Source: Pelecanus crispus (taxonomy: Eukaryota; Chordata; Aves; Pelecaniformes; Pelecanidae). From it: a stretch of 64,000 bases of DNA. Positions within the stretch are counted from its first letter, which is position 1. Every line of letters starts with the position of its first letter. This document shows, piece by piece, positions 1-11,355 of this stretch. The stretch spans positions 43,376,221 through 43,440,220 of the forward strand of contig NC_134643.1 in assembly GCF_030463565.1 (NCBI RefSeq), in the 5' to 3' direction. The notes under the pieces were generated by a model that was given only the letters and a program-made list of their open reading frames with translations, ran no database searches and had not been told where the DNA came from. A program made the translations under genes and the position numbers.

Positions 1-3000
1 TAATCGTGCCTCTTGTACTTTCTTACAAACTATTTAGATGGATCTCAGCACTTTACTAAAGCATAACGAGTACCTTGCACTTACGAGCCATCAAAGGATT
101 CCAAAATAATTTACAGGTATTAACTAGTCAAAGTCACAATACACATGTATGAATCAGATAAGAATCAGGTAAAGGTCTGTTTCAAAGATGCTTAAACCAA
201 CGCATAGAAAGATTTAGTTGCCCAAGGCTTCTTCTATGACAGTGTCTCATGCCAGTAGCTTTCCATATCTGCACAATAGCATTCTGTCAAATAGCAGTTT
301 GTGAATGATTGCTGTGTTAAGCCTGGAATGAAAGGAGTACCGCTACACTCTTTAATTTCATTCCACAGGCTACGAAATCCAAAACAGTAAAATGAAAACA
401 GAAATAATATTCAGATGTAACTCCTAAACTTCAGAGACAAAGAACAGTGTTGAAGGTTTCAAAGCAATTGTATGTACATGGATTACATTTTATATTTACA
501 AAAAATGTGTTTAGCAGACATCGCTATCTGAATATCAAACTGCATACACTAAAAGTTGAAATTTTTTTTAGAATCTCAAATAAAGTAAACCTTCTTGTCA
601 ACAAACTAGTTTCACTATTTATATAACATCACTGGATGGTCTTGCTAGAATAATCTTGTGCATGCACTATCCCCCAATAGGTTACCATGGCAACTTATAT
701 TTGAATTTCTATAAATTTCTATTTTTAGAGATCACAGTTTAGGATAAAGAAAATCACAAATATTAAGTACCATTTCATTAATAGAAAATACCCCATTTTT
801 ATCATCACATACTTCCCAGAACAGACATTGCTGAAGTTAGATCAGGCAGTAATGCTAAAAAAATAATTACCACAGTTATTAAGAAAGTTTACCACTAAGC
901 AGCCTCACCATAATCCGAGTGGTGTATGAGTCAGTAGCTTACACTATGAAGCAAAGATTGATGTTCATAGAGTTTTGTCTTTATTTCAGTAAGACAAGGA
1001 TTTCACTCAGATGTTTTTTGAGTTAGTCATCATTTCAGCTGACACACAACAAAAGTGTATTTGCCAGAATACTCAGAAAATAATGTCTTTGTTTCAGGTG
1101 TGGGAAAATGTTGAATTGACAGTAATGTCTCGGTTCCAAACTAAGGTTACCATCACCTTAAATTACTGTGTTCAAGAGTGCTTACTAAGTGCATGCTAGT
1201 CCTTAAATACAAATTTACTTAATGCTTTAAAACTTGCCAGCGATTCTCCTAGTTGTCTCTCTACCTGAAAGATCAAGGTACAGAGTAGCAGCCGTAAAGA
1301 AAATTAAAACAGGGATTTAGATGCTGTAGTTATGGCTCTGACACTGCCTTACTCTGGCTGCCTGGGGGTGAAATCAGAATATAATGTTTGAAACCAGTTT
1401 TTAAGTTATAAAAATGTAAATACCTTATTTTCTAAGAGATTAATATCACCATGTCACAATTTTCTATTATGGCGTTAATTACGGCATTCATTTTGCAAAC
1501 TCGAAATATCTTTACTCGAGCCACTGACAGTTCAGGATGGTCTACTAGTACAGATGGAAAATTTGGAAAGCAAGTGCCTACAGGCTCCGTCACAAGAGTG
1601 GACCAAAGTGGACTGAAAAACCAAGTGTCAGCCGGAACTCCAGGGCGCAACTGCAATCAGCATGCCTACCTTCCTATTTCTCCTGGTATCTTCCATTTAA
1701 CATTTACTTCGCACCCCTCAGTTCTCCAGCAAGGCTGAGCGGAAAGATTCCCTATCGTAAAAGCTGCAGATTTGACGCTGTCAGCAACTTCCCGCGAAAC
1801 AGTAAGTGAAAGGCAACCTGCAGCACAATCACCATGCGCGCTACTGTTTCATCAGGTAGCTGACAGACAAATTTTCTGTAGAATTCAGACAGCCAAGATG
1901 CAAGCAACGTGGGCATGTCATGGATGAGCAAAGATAGACGCTTCTGGTAGTTTTTCTTCAGAATCGATCCTTTATTAAAAACGTATTTCAAGTATCAGCT
2001 AGAGCCAGCTGTCAAGGGAAAACATACTGGTGGGCAACCTTCAAAAATATAAACAACATTGGCACTCAGCAAGACACAGTAATAACCACGAGGACTTTTA
2101 CTTTCTGTTTAACTTACCTCACTAAGCTCATAGGAGTTGCTAATATTCACAGAGACTGCATGAGGCCCTAGAGTACAATTCAGGAAGTCACTTAACCACA
2201 CACTTATGGTCACATCTGTGAGATTGCCAGTGAAATCAGTGGAACCGATTGGGAGATGACACCCACCGTAACTGCACTTTCTGCAGGATGAGGCTTAGCT
2301 CTGAATACTTCACGAGAATCCCGGTAAATACGCTGCAGAACACTTATTACCATTTATAATCAAACATTTCGAGCTACAAGTTCTTTTTCTTGTATTGCAG
2401 GGTGGATTTGCTGGTGGCTGCTTTTCTCGTTGTTAAATTCAAGGCACCACTGTATATTTCTCTCAAAGGAATTACAACCATTTGTTTGCTCCAAAGCCTT
2501 GGGTTAGAAAGCGAACCTGCATCGCCACCGACAACAACTAAACGACAGAACTAAAACCCAAATCATCAAAGTAGAAAGTAGTCTGCATGAAAATCTAAAA
2601 TCCCTTTCTAAATCATGGAAACTCAGTACGACCATTGACTGCCTTATACCCATACTCTCAGTCACAGAGCCAGCGAGGGTCACCCTGAGAAATCAATGGA
2701 GGGAGAGCCAGGGTGACCCCCTGTCACACTTACTTTGTTGAACTCGGATCACCTCTCAGCGCAGACAGAGCGGAGCTGGGAGAGGGCTGAGGTCACTCTC
2801 CTGCGTGGCTGTCACCACCTCACCTCAAACCTGAGACCTCAGAAAGCTGGGGGAGGGACGATGGCCTCCGGGTGGGGCCAGCCGCCCCGGCCCCAAACGC
2901 ACCTCCATGCAGGTGCTCAGAAAGGACGAGGGCACCTTGGGGCTGCTCCTGCCCACACACACGGGTGCCCCAGCGAGCGGCACCCCCAAACCTGCACCCA

Positions 3001-3345
3001 GGCCAGGGGGGCAAGCGTGGCTTCCTCACAGCCTTCCGGGGGCACTCACCCCACGTACGCTCCCACGGGGGTACGCCGGCACGGCGAGACCCCCTCACTG
3101 CCCGCCGCTGCCTGCAGACACAGAGGGGGCAAGCGCCACCGCCCCACAGGGGCCGATGTCACCCCCACGCAGCGGCCCACCAAAGCGTCACCTCCGCGCG
3201 CCCACCCCAAGCGGGACGAGCTTCCCCTTGACGCCCCGCGCGCCTGCCTCCCAGGCAGGGGACCGCGGCGCGCGTGCCCCCGGGCAGCCCCTCGGCCTCC
3301 CCAGCCGCCCTGGGCGGGAGCGCCGTCCGGTCCGGCGGCGCTTAC
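1..3345 (-). other. KCNC2: KCNC2 intron after the first coding exon (partial)
   Basis: This is the 5' part of the intron that follows the first coding exon of KCNC2. The donor GTAAGC is read on the minus strand at 3340-3345. No second KCNC2 exon is visible: I find none of the strongly conserved S1-S6 or pore coding sequence in any frame. About 1-2700 is ordinary AT-rich non-coding DNA, and the last 600 bases belong to the CpG island. The only element I can name is the X-box at 681-694. Confidence 0.75.
681..694. promoter_or_regulatory. Perfect palindromic RFX X-box motif
   Basis: The 14-mer gttaccatggcaac fits the RFX X-box consensus GTNRCC-AT-GGYAAC at every position and is an inverted repeat around the central atgg core. 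RFX factors bind such sites in promoters and enhancers of ciliary and neuronal genes. It lies about 3.3 kb downstream of the KCNC2 start codon, inside the intron. The motif is seen; binding is inferred. Confidence 0.55.
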
Positions 3346-3981
3346 CCTGGCAGCCCGCGAGGAGTAGGGGTCCTCGAAGAGCGCCCAGACGCGGGGCTGC
3401 AGCCGCCTCCAGCGCCCGCCCTTGCCCTCGGCGGTGGCCCCCACGTCCTCGATGCCCAGCCTCTTGGCGGCCAGGTCGTCGTCGTCGCCGTCGCCGGGCG
3501 GCTCGCCCGTCAGCAGGTCGGGCGCCTCGAAGATGTCGAGGGCCTCCTCGGCGTCGCGGTGCTGGCGGTAGGTCATCCAGCAGCAGGGCTCCACGTCGGT
3601 CTCGTCGATGCCCCAGAAGGCCAGCTCCTCCTCGAAGAGCGGCCCGCAGACGTCGGCGGGGCAGTGCAGCTTGCCGGTGCGGTAGTAGTTGAGCACATAG
3701 GCGAAGACCCCCGGGTGCCGGTCGAAAAAAAACTCGCTGGCGCCGCCGCTGCCCCGGGGGCTGCAGCCGCTGCCGGGCTCCGGGCAGCCGCCCGCCGGCG
3801 GCGGCGGGTTTTGGGGGGGCGGCGGCGGCGGCTCCTCGCCGCCCGGGGACTCGCCCTGGGACTCGCAGGCCAGCAGGGCCAGGCGGGTCCCCGGCAGGGT
3901 CTTCAGGGTGCTGCGGTAGGTCTCGTGCCGCGTGCCCCCCACGTTGAGGATCACCCTCTCGTTGTCCTCAAGCTTCCCCAT
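3346..3981 (-). CDS. KCNC2: KCNC2 (Kv3.2) first coding exon: N-terminus and T1 domain
   Basis: This exon encodes residues 1-212 of a Kv3-type (Shaw) voltage-gated potassium channel subunit, a plasma-membrane channel for fast repolarisation in fast-spiking neurons. The T1/BTB tetramerisation domain runs from about residue 8 ([17 protein letters not shown]) to about 150. It contains the non-Shaker zinc signature HX5CX20CC at His106, Cys112, Cys133 and Cys134. [21 protein letters not shown] follows a Pro/Gly/Glu-rich insert at about residues 39-82. The exon ends at [10 protein letters not shown] with codon AGG directly before donor GTAAGC, phase 0, just before S1, where Kv3 genes normally split. 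The start [10 protein letters not shown] matches Kv3.2 better than Kv3.1 (MGQ...) and lacks the inactivating N-terminus of Kv3.3/Kv3.4. The membrane and pore exons lie left of the window. KCNC2 precedes CAPS2 on the same strand, as I recall for human 12q21. Confidence 0.94.
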
Positions 3982-3998
3982 CGCTCCGGGTCGGACAT
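3951..3998 (-). other. Upstream ATG and short ORF overlapping the KCNC2 start
   Basis: An ATG at 3996-3998, 15 bases before the KCNC2 ATG in transcript direction, opens a 15-codon frame that ends at TGA (3951-3953). This overlaps the first bases of the channel frame. The true ATG has the stronger context (G at -3 and at +4). Such overlapping uORFs usually lower translation of the main frame. The ORF is seen; the effect is inferred. Confidence 0.5.
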
Positions 3999-4015
3999 GA
4001 CTGGGGAGGGCGCGG
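3982..4015 (-). other. KCNC2: KCNC2 5' UTR end with candidate splice acceptor
   Basis: On the minus strand a C/T-rich run ends in CCCTCCCCAG directly before position 4000, followed by 19 bases and then the ATG at 3981. This is a good 3' splice site and fits a gene whose first exon is untranslated. The matching donor was not identified, so 4000 may instead be inside a continuous 5' UTR. Confidence 0.4.
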
Positions 4016-4083
4016 GAGGAGGCGGCAGCGGGGATGGGGCGGGGGGGAGCCGGTGGCGGGGCGGGGAGGGGGTGGGGGGGGCA
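4003..4083 (+). repeat. G-rich tract with G-quadruplex potential
   Basis: The plus strand carries more than ten runs of three or more G in about 80 bases, with short loops, immediately upstream of the KCNC2 start. For KCNC2, transcribed leftwards, this is the template strand. Four-stranded folding is inferred from the run pattern. Confidence 0.55.
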
Positions 4084-4259
4084 GCCGGTGGCGGGCAGGT
4101 CCGCGGGGGACGAGCTTCTGCCTTAAACGCAAACAGAAAGAAGAAATCGAGGAGAAGCCCCCCCCCAAAGCATCACCGGGGCGGGGCTACTCCCCGCCTG
4201 CCCCAGCCCCCTCCATCCCCCCCCGATCTCCCGCCGCCCCGCACCGCCGGGAGAGCCCT

Positions 4260-4275
4260 CCCCCCCCCCCCCCCC
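4260..4275. repeat. Poly-C homopolymer
   Basis: About 16 C in a row inside the KCNC2 island. A similar run of about 17 C lies at 5519-5535. Run lengths in such tracts are unreliable in assemblies. Confidence 0.8.
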
Positions 4276-4499
4276 GGCCCCGGGCAAAGCTGCGGGCTCT
4301 CTCCCCGCTTCCCCCAAAAGCAGGCTACCGAAATGGCACTGCTGCTTCTCCCGCGTACGGATCCGCCACCGTCCCCACCCCCTTCTCCCTCGCGGGGCTG
4401 CGTGAACCGAGCTGATGGAATAGAAAGTGTGCGGTTAATTATTTAATGGCCATCTATTTTTCATTATCCTAACAGCTTAACGAGGGCGGAAAAAAGAAG

Positions 4500-4520
4500 A
4501 AAAAAAAAAAAAAAAAAAAA
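4500..4520. repeat. Poly-A homopolymer in the KCNC2 upstream region
   Basis: Twenty-one A follow an A/G-rich stretch. Together with a T-rich stretch at about 4928-4955 it interrupts the otherwise GC-rich island. No LINE or SINE body is attached on either side, so I read it as simple sequence. Confidence 0.75.
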
Positions 4521-6786
4521 GGATTAGAGGTTTTGTCTCTCCCCCCGCCTCTATTTTGGGAGGGAGGGATTGGTTTGGGCGACGAAATACCGAGCCCCCC
4601 AGCAGCTCGGGCAGCAGGCACACCCTTGGAAAAGCTGTCCGTGTGGAGCTGGGCTCGCTACTTTCTCGGAGAAATCACGAAGCCGAGCGTGCATCTCGGG
4701 GAAGAGCCGGCGGCACCGGCGCCGGCCGCCGTGGGTGTCCCCCCGCTCCCCCCGCTCCCGCCCCTCTTCCTCCCCGCCGCCCCGCCGCTACCTTTGCCGG
4801 CGGAGAGAAAGCGGCTCCTCTTCTCAGGCGGGCTCCGGTTGTGCGTGCCGGTGGGCGCCGATTCCCAGCCGCTCTCCGCCCCTCTCTGCCGGGCGAGAAC
4901 TACTTGTTGTTGGGTTTGGTGTTTGGGTTTTTTTTTTTTTTAAATTTTTTTTTTTCCCTCCCCCCCCACCCCACCCCGCCGCGTTCAGGTAGCTGCTTTA
5001 CCTCCCTCCATGCTCAACTCCGAAAGGCGTAAAAGCGGCTCCCGCCGCCCGCTCGGAGACGCCGCTCCCTTCGTTTTTACACGGGAGAGGCCGCCTTCCC
5101 GCAGCGGGACTGCGAGCGGGCACCGCCGGCGGAGCGCGGAGCCATGGGCGGCGGGTCGGCGCCCCTCGGGGACCGGGGCTGCCGGAATCCCAGCGCCTCT
5201 TCGGGAAGACGAGCCCAAAGGTGAAAACGCACCTCATTTGGGGCTGACGCTCCTCCCCGGGGCGGGGGCAGGGGAGCCGTCCCTCCGTCCACCCCTCCAG
5301 CCCCCCACTCCCAGCCCTGCGGGGCGGAGGGAGGCGACAGCAAAAACAAATAGCACAGCTCTCCGAAAAAGGCAACGCCACCTCCGCCCCTGCTACATGT
5401 GAATTTGGTTCACTTCAGGAAAACACGCGGGAAGGGAGCGGGGCTGAGAATAGCTATTTCTCGGAGGAATGCGGGAAAAGCAGCGCCGAGCCACAGGTGA
5501 CTGCGGAGAGGGGCTGCTCCCCCCCCCCCCCCCCCAGGAGAGGGTCCCTCACCTGGCAGCTCCGTGCCTGCAGCACCCGGGGCACGCAGCACCCACAGTC
5601 TCGGCGTGCGGGGCAGGGGTGCGCAGGGTGCTGGCTGACTGCGGCGGCGAGGACCCCCCCGCCTCCCGGGGAGCCCCCGGCCAGCAGCTGGAGGAGCCCC
5701 GGCCTCCGGGGGTCGGGAGGGAGGGCTTAAGAGGAGGAGGGCAATCCAACTTTTCTTATGTCAGCTGGACAAAACAGATGCAGTGCAGCGTGTACTCTTC
5801 ATGCTCGGTACACTTTGTACGTTGGAGGCTGAGGGTGGCGGAAGGATTGAAGTTGAGAGTCCCCAATAATATATAAGGGAGCCCAATGCCTGTGCCACAG
5901 TCTCTGCCTCTGAGCCAGCTATTTTCTACAGCCTATTTTACTGATGCCTGTTTTCAGATGGGTCAGTCAAAGGGAAAGAACCTTCCAGCCCCAGAGAGAA
6001 GATACACAAAATGTGAGGTGATCCCTCTTGCCGCTTCCTCAAAAGAAAAATCTTCCTCCACACCAAGGGTATTCCCCAGCATGAAGTAGGGTAATGAGTG
6101 GAATAATGGTATCTGAAATGCCCCCCCTTCCACATCAGAGCCTTCGGCTGGGCACTTGCCCAGGGAAGTTGGGAGGGCAAAGCTTTGCTGGAAGCGATGC
6201 TCAGAGGACACTGTGCTTAGACCAGATTGCTTTAACCCAGATCTGTCTGTATGTGGCATCCACAATGTAAACACAGACTCCCAAAGCAGCAGCAACTTTA
6301 AGAAATGGGTTTCAAAAGCTTTCTCCAGATGTACGTTTTAAAGCTCCTAAAAAAACCCCCAAAAGGCAAAATATATCCTGTCAAAGCAGATACAAAATTT
6401 AGCGAAAACGCCTGGGAGCCAAAATTAATATTCAATTACATAGTTGTAAATCCAGTGGAAAGGATTCACCCATCCTAAACCAAAGCAACGCTGCTCATGC
6501 TATACTTGCTTTTCTTGGCAGAGGGGATTTTTCTGAAAAGGGGACATAGAGGAGGAGGGAGTAAGACAAAATGAATATTCATTGTCTTCTCTCTGACCTA
6601 CGAGAGGTTTCTGGAGAAATGCAACGTATTAAAACTCTGCAGCATTCATCCATTATGGAAAACCATGGGGTGGCAGTAGCTGCCAAAATGCTAGACAAAC
6701 TGTACCATCACAGAATACCAGGACTTCCCTCTGAACTGTCACTGTGCTCAAGTCCCGCATCTGTGCTCAAGTTACAAGACAAGCAC

Positions 6787-6953
6787 TCCCACCAAAAAAA
6801 AGACCCCACCACCAAGCCACCACAAACCAAAAAAATCCAACCAAAACAACAACAAAACCAAACACAAAACCCCCCAAAACCCACCCCTCAAAAAAAAAAA
6901 AAAACCCAACCAAAACAACCCACAACCCACCCAACAACCCAAGAAACCAAAGA
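6787..6953 (+). repeat. A/C-only low-complexity tract
   Basis: About 165 bases made almost only of A and C on the plus strand, with irregular C and A runs and no fixed unit. It may be a decayed poly(A)-type tract. The ORFs read through it (K/P/T/Q-rich) are artefacts of composition. Confidence 0.8.
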
Positions 6954-9900
6954 CTAACAAGGATGGCATCTTGTAAACAAAACCTTTACAGTCATACCCC
7001 GTAATGCCAGTGCCATGAAAAAGGCGTGTATTACAAGAAATCTGTTTACGCTCCAGACTTCTTAAGCACACAGGGGGTTTTATTGCATGGGGAAGAATAA
7101 GCCAGAGAAATAATTTTTCCAATTGGTAAGAGAAGGAATAGTCTCTTCCAGAATATAATAGTCCTTCAGTCACGTTAAAATGACCATATCCTACAATATG
7201 TCTGTTTCTAAATATAATGCTATTAATTTTTCTGTGTGTCACTCTTCCTCGTATTTCTAGCATGTGGCAGACCTCTCAGTAAAGGGCAAAATTACGTTAG
7301 GCATTGACTTTCCAGAGCTGACATTTTCTTGAATGACAATATTCTACATAGGCAACTGTAGTAACATTTATGAATTACTTTCCCCCTACAAGAGACTGAC
7401 CTGGATTTTTGTACTCCTCAGTGCTTCCAATGAAAGTGAAAGCATGAGACATATGTAAGAGAGAGAAATGCGCCTTCTGAGGGAGTCTTACCATGAAATA
7501 TATCTGCAAATGGAAAAAAAAAAACAAACCCAAAACAGTTTACACATACTCTCAAACATATTCACATAAAAGTTAAGTGGAAACACTTCTGTAGCTCAGG
7601 ATTTGGAACTTTCTTTGAGGAACTGATTGACACTGAGCAATGCACAACCAATTTCCCCTGCTGGATAGGTATTATGAAAGGAAAGGTCCTATGTTACTGT
7701 TTTAACCAACAAAGCAATAAAATTAATGTGAAGACTACTATCAGAAACCCAAGCCAAATGAGCATTTTACTTACTAGCAGCAATCATTCTTCTTGCAAGC
7801 TTGAATACTGCCATGCAAAGTCATTGGGTTACCAGCTGTCTAACAATAAAAGAGTAAATGGAAGAAAGGACTTGTGGAAAAGAAAAATTTGAGGACAAAT
7901 GCAGCGTACCCCAGTTACAGTCATGCTCTGAATCACCTTCTGGAGGAACTCTGTCCCTGTGGACTAGGGGCTCCCTGGGAAGATTAACCTGCCCAGCTAC
8001 CATCTGTCTTCCTGACGAGGATAGAAGAGGCAGAAGCCACCAAGTTTTTATAGTGCAGGTCACCATTTCATATTTTTTGTATGATGTTAAAATTGGGGGG
8101 GGGAAATCAATTTTAAAATGGAAAATTATAATTGAAGACAGTGCAACACAGCCAAAATATGATCAATTTTTATCAGTTTAGTTGATGATTAAGTAAATGA
8201 ACTAATCATTTTAAATATCTGCTGTCGTTAACATTTTATTAAGCTTCTACTTGTTTTTTTTTCACGTATTTTTTTGTTCTCCCTTATTATTTATAATCAT
8301 CTCTAGTATTTACAATTACATGTACTAATTCATTATGGATCTTGCAGAACATGACAGGCACATTATACTGAAGTACACTGATAGTAAATCAGAATCCTAC
8401 TCTGAAATTGCAAAAAAAGGAATTAACAGATTAAGTAAATGTCTGTAAAATACAACTGTAAAGAGCCATGGTATAGTTAAATTGGAGAAGGCTGGAAACA
8501 AAGCCAGCAGAAAGTTGTTATTATTTTTAAATTCCAAAGCAAGATTGCATTTTTAGTTAATGCAGTTGAAATATAAGCTTGGTTTGATCAGTAACATGGA
8601 ATTGGTGAAAAAAGGTCTTACTGTAGAAAAATATAAATAAAACTACAATTGGACAAGACAGATGGACAAAATTTGAAAGCTGTCATGAAATCAGCCTACT
8701 GTTAGTCCCACAGTAGCAGGCAGGAGTCCCGTATATGAGGGGCTGCATATACACAGGTATGCTTCATCTGCCTCCTTCCCCCCACCCCAGATCTTCAATT
8801 CTTTGTGAAATTCTGGGGAATGTGATATTTGTCATCAAAAAATGAAGACCTGGAAAAGTTCCATGTATGTTATATTTATCAAGAAAAGAAAAACTAGAGA
8901 ACCCAAGATTGAGGTCTCCGGAGAAGACACATGACACTGTAGAAAAAACAGGTGAGCACTAATTGCATTGCCTAATTAGCAATCCACAGCACACCCCATG
9001 CTACATGATTAAGTCATTGCCTTCCCTGGCAGCGAGGAGGGGATGGTAAAGCACACAGTTTTACGTACATTAAAATAGGCTTCAAGTTTCTCTTTTCAAA
9101 AGAAAGGGGTGTTGGGAAGGGGAGTGCGAAGCGACATCACTGTAGAGCTGGGACTGGCCCATTTTACCTTGTGTTAGCTCCAGCTGCAGCCCTGTGTCAC
9201 ACACAGCTCCTGTCTCAGCTCTGAGCCGAACTGTTGCACTTTCCGTCAGAAATCCTCATGTTTCCTTCTGCTCCAAGTTGAGACCCTGGAGCGCACCAAC
9301 CTATATGTTCTCATTGTCTTCTCAGTTCTCCAGTCCTCTGACAGGTGCTCGAAAGATTTCAAAGCGACATCACTCTTCACAAGCTTCCGATACCACAAGC
9401 TACACCATTTCTTTGACCTTTCCAGGTTCAGGCAGTTCCAGCACAGAATCTGCCAATTCTCTTTTGGGGGCTTGAGGTGGAGCTGGGCTCCTTCCACGGG
9501 ATGTCCCTCAGATTCCCCCCAACAGAGGAAGTCAAGTCTGTCCCATTCCATGTCCCAGCTCCCTCCAGAGACATCTTCCCCATCTCTTTTCTGCTCCTCT
9601 CCCAAATTCCTTCCACCTTTCCCTGTTTTCCAAAGCTCTCCTTAGCCCTGGCACATGCAAGTTCAGCAACCTGCTTAGCATTGCCCCTGCGGCAAAACAG
9701 GGTCCTTCAAATGCGATCATATTGACTAAGCGTATTGGGCGCAAACAGCAAGGTTTGGGCAGCAGGACTGCAGGGTGTCTGCAGGGAGGTGGCTGTGAGC
9801 TGCCCAGTGCCAGTCCCATCCATTTCCATCTGGCTCTGCCCTGCTGTGAGCAGCTCCCTGCCCTCCACAGCCTCAGCCAGCCAGGAGCCCCGGTGCTTGC

Positions 9901-11330
9901 CTCCCATGCGCTTAAAATAAAGTGAAAATTGCCCGGTCTCTCAGAGGACCCTTCTATTGTGGGGTTGCTGAGGGTCAAAGAACTCAGGACTGTTTTGCCT
10001 GCGATGCTACAAGGACACACATATAATGCAAGTGGAGCCATTCCAATCAATCACCTCCTCCAACCAGCCTCGTGAACTCCCAGACCCAAAGCACCTGCTC
10101 TCACAGGGGGCAATCCTTTAGAAACCATCACCTTCCACTTTCAATTCCACTGTTCCTCTAAATCAGGAGTGGATCCCACACACCCTTTGCCCAAACATCA
10201 ACCACCCCAGAATCTTCTCCTAGCCACTGCCTTTTTCATTCGTGACCCCAGGGTGCCCTTTGGCTCCCCTGACTTACTAATGCCAGAGGTATTAGCAATG
10301 CAAGATGGTGGAAAGGAGGATTACTCACCTGTTTCTGCTGTAATTCAAGTAGCTTTGTCAGTGCTGATTCACATTTGTGGGATGCACGTTTTCTCAAGAG
10401 ATACAGGATATTACATTCTGCTTATAAAAGAAGGTATTGCCTCAGGCTCCATCCATACTTACATTTTTTAGTGTCCAACGCTGAAATAGTTGGAATGAAT
10501 TTTTGATCTATCCTGAAAATTTGCTTCAGTTCCAGTTAAAGGTCAGTGATGTGTCTTTGTCACTCATAACTTGCCAGCACATGATGCCATTTCTGAGGGA
10601 CTGTCACCTGCCAGCAAGATAGTGGCTTTATAAAGAAGACTAAACAGTGAGAACAGTACTCAGCTCCTCAACTGGTGTTTACTCTTCAGTTCAAGTAGAA
10701 TGTAAATGCATGGACTGAGCTTTTTGCAGGTGCTCTACATACTTACAGAGACTGAAAAAAGAAGGCCTTTGAATGACCTAGTCAAACATACAGACTCCCA
10801 AGGGACAGGGAAATGAATGCAGTACCTCCAAACTAGTTACAGCTCTCAGGTACAAGCTTCCATCATTCAAAAGGGGTAAATCTTTCCATTTGTAATTAGA
10901 AAGCGCAGAGGGATGGAAAAACAGGGAAATGCCCAAACCACATATCTTCTCTTACAGCATGGCTATCTGAGCCAGCAGAGATGAGCTACCCTCCACTGTC
11001 CGTGCTTCTGCTTCCTGACACAGGAACACAAGCCTCATGAACATTTTGGGAAATGCTATTCCCAATCTTTCTGTAATTTTCTATTCTTTATCCATCTCAT
11101 TCATTTTGACTGAAGTTTTTCGGCAACACATCGATAATAAAACTTTCTCTCAGCATAATGAGGGCCTCATCTTGTTGCAAGTCTTAAGCACTCCCATAAT
11201 ATAAATAATCAACAATCACCTAGAAGATGCAGGACAAACAGTTTACTTCAGCAACAGAAGAGCATGCCCTGAAAGAACTAAATCTGTCTAAACAGAAGTG
11301 CCCTATTATCTATTTTAGCAGTCTCTTCAG

Positions 11331-11355
11331 AAAACAAACAAACAAACAAAAAAAC
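11331..11355 (+). repeat. (AAAC)n simple repeat
   Basis: Several copies of an aaac unit followed by a short A run. T-rich counterparts (TTTG)n occur at about 32871-32895 and 58128-58147. Confidence 0.8.

Larger units (their letters stand above)
2850..5750. promoter_or_regulatory. KCNC2: KCNC2 CpG island and promoter region
   Basis: A long, very GC- and CpG-rich block surrounds the KCNC2 first coding exon and runs about 1.7 kb upstream of it. It contains many GC-box-like runs of C or G and contrasts sharply with the AT-rich DNA on both sides. Islands like this mark promoters of developmental and neuronal ion-channel genes. The transcription start is not visible. It probably lies between about 4000 and 5700, because an acceptor-like sequence just before the start codon suggests a separate upstream 5' UTR exon. 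Long ORFs on both strands here are by-products of low stop-codon density. Confidence 0.8.

Noticed and set aside
3346-3981. Assignment as KCNC1, KCNC3 or KCNC4
   Set aside because: The MGK start, the Pro-rich insert in T1 and the neighbouring CAPS2 gene all point to KCNC2.
3274-4446. 390-codon plus-strand ORF across the KCNC2 exon
   Set aside because: It is antisense to the recognised Kv3.2 coding exon in CpG-rich DNA, with low-complexity Gly/Ala/Arg content and no family motif.
5866-5880. TATA-like sequence aataatatataagg
   Set aside because: It reads as a TATA box on either strand but has no convincing transcript start or exon linked to it, and CpG-island promoters seldom need one.
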